Positions 5,183 through 5,367 of a stretch of 5,367 nt of DNA are shown here, one piece after another (the stretch's first letter is position 1; every line of letters begins with the position of its first letter). The DNA lies in contig JAHFHR010000052.1 of the NCBI GenBank assembly GCA_023246815.1, forward strand, positions 1 through 5,367, written 5' to 3'. The position numbers and the translations under genes are program-made. The notes under the pieces were generated by a model. That model saw only the letters and a list, made by a program, of their open reading frames with translations. It was not told the DNA's origin and ran no database searches. This DNA comes from a bacterium. Lineage in GTDB: Bacteria > Patescibacteriota > Patescibacteriia > Buchananbacterales > UBA6539.

Positions 5183-5367
5183 TATGTTGTATAGACTCGT
5201 TGTAGTAGCGGGTTAATTCTAGTTACTACTTCATAATTAATGGTTCCGATTTTTTCAGCCATTTCTTCTGCTGGATTATCTTTACCTAATAACACCACCT
5301 CATCATCCAAATTAACCTGTGATAGACGAGACACGTCAACCATACTCAAATTCATGCACACTCTACC
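5182..5367 (-). CDS. alr: Alanine racemase, C-terminal 61 residues (5' part outside window)
   Basis: PLP-dependent racemase converting L-Ala to D-Ala, feeding the Ddl encoded next. The frame is open at the right edge and ends with TAA at 5184-5182. The visible part is the end of the C-terminal beta domain: GRVCMNLSMVDVS, then DDEVVLLG, then AEEMAEKIGTINYEVVTRI and PLLQRVY, all in the order seen in Alr. The catalytic lysine and the GYADG tyrosine segment lie outside the window. The residue after CM is Asn where well-studied Alr enzymes have Asp; this variation also occurs in other members, so activity is not excluded. The stop overlaps the ddl start in TAATG, so the two are almost certainly co-translated. 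The operon promoter must lie beyond the right edge. Confidence 0.93.
   Translation of the reverse strand, partial: GRVCMNLSMVDVSRLSQVNLDDEVVLLGKDNPAEEMAEKIGTINYEVVTRINPLLQRVYTT

Overview
The window looks like a piece of a bacterial chromosome, most probably from a Candidate Phyla Radiation (Patescibacteria) organism. That placement is inference. It rests on the secreted protein at 915-2309, whose duplicated N-terminal module (Y-x-I/L-x-x-x-GKRYVFPNEKTY, then YRPG, then VYAIS..G.LRW) I recognise from Patescibacteria surface proteins. It is also supported by a compact alr-ddl-ftsQ cell-wall cluster and by weak or absent Shine-Dalgarno sequences. All five visible stop codons are TAA, and the standard bacterial code explains every reading frame.

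Left part, plus strand (1-2365): the 3' end of a coiled-coil M23 peptidoglycan endopeptidase runs in from the left edge and stops at 824. After a 90-base gap holding a probable promoter comes a 464-residue secreted protein: signal peptide, duplicated N-terminal module, Asn/Asp-rich linker, small Cys/His domain, and two fibronectin-type repeats. A hairpin terminator follows at 2337-2365.

Middle (2366-3158): about 790 bases without a convincing intact gene. It holds a possible decayed membrane-protein gene on the minus strand (2372-2789), a 13-base inverted repeat and an imperfect 21-base direct repeat that bracket about 350 bases, a perfect-consensus DnaA box next to AT-rich DNA, a dispersed palindromic repeat of the TGTCATTCTGAG type, and a possible terminator for the minus-strand operon.

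Right part, minus strand (3159-5367): the end of alanine racemase (alr), then D-alanine-D-alanine ligase (ddl), then the divisome protein FtsQ. Both junctions are one-base TAATG overlaps, so the three are very probably one translationally coupled transcript. Alr makes D-Ala, Ddl joins it into the dipeptide that ends the peptidoglycan stem, and FtsQ links wall synthesis to division. With the M23 hydrolase the window covers making and remodelling the wall. Nothing here amounts to a clearly new defence or mobile system. The most unusual items are the surface protein and the repeat-bounded intergenic block.
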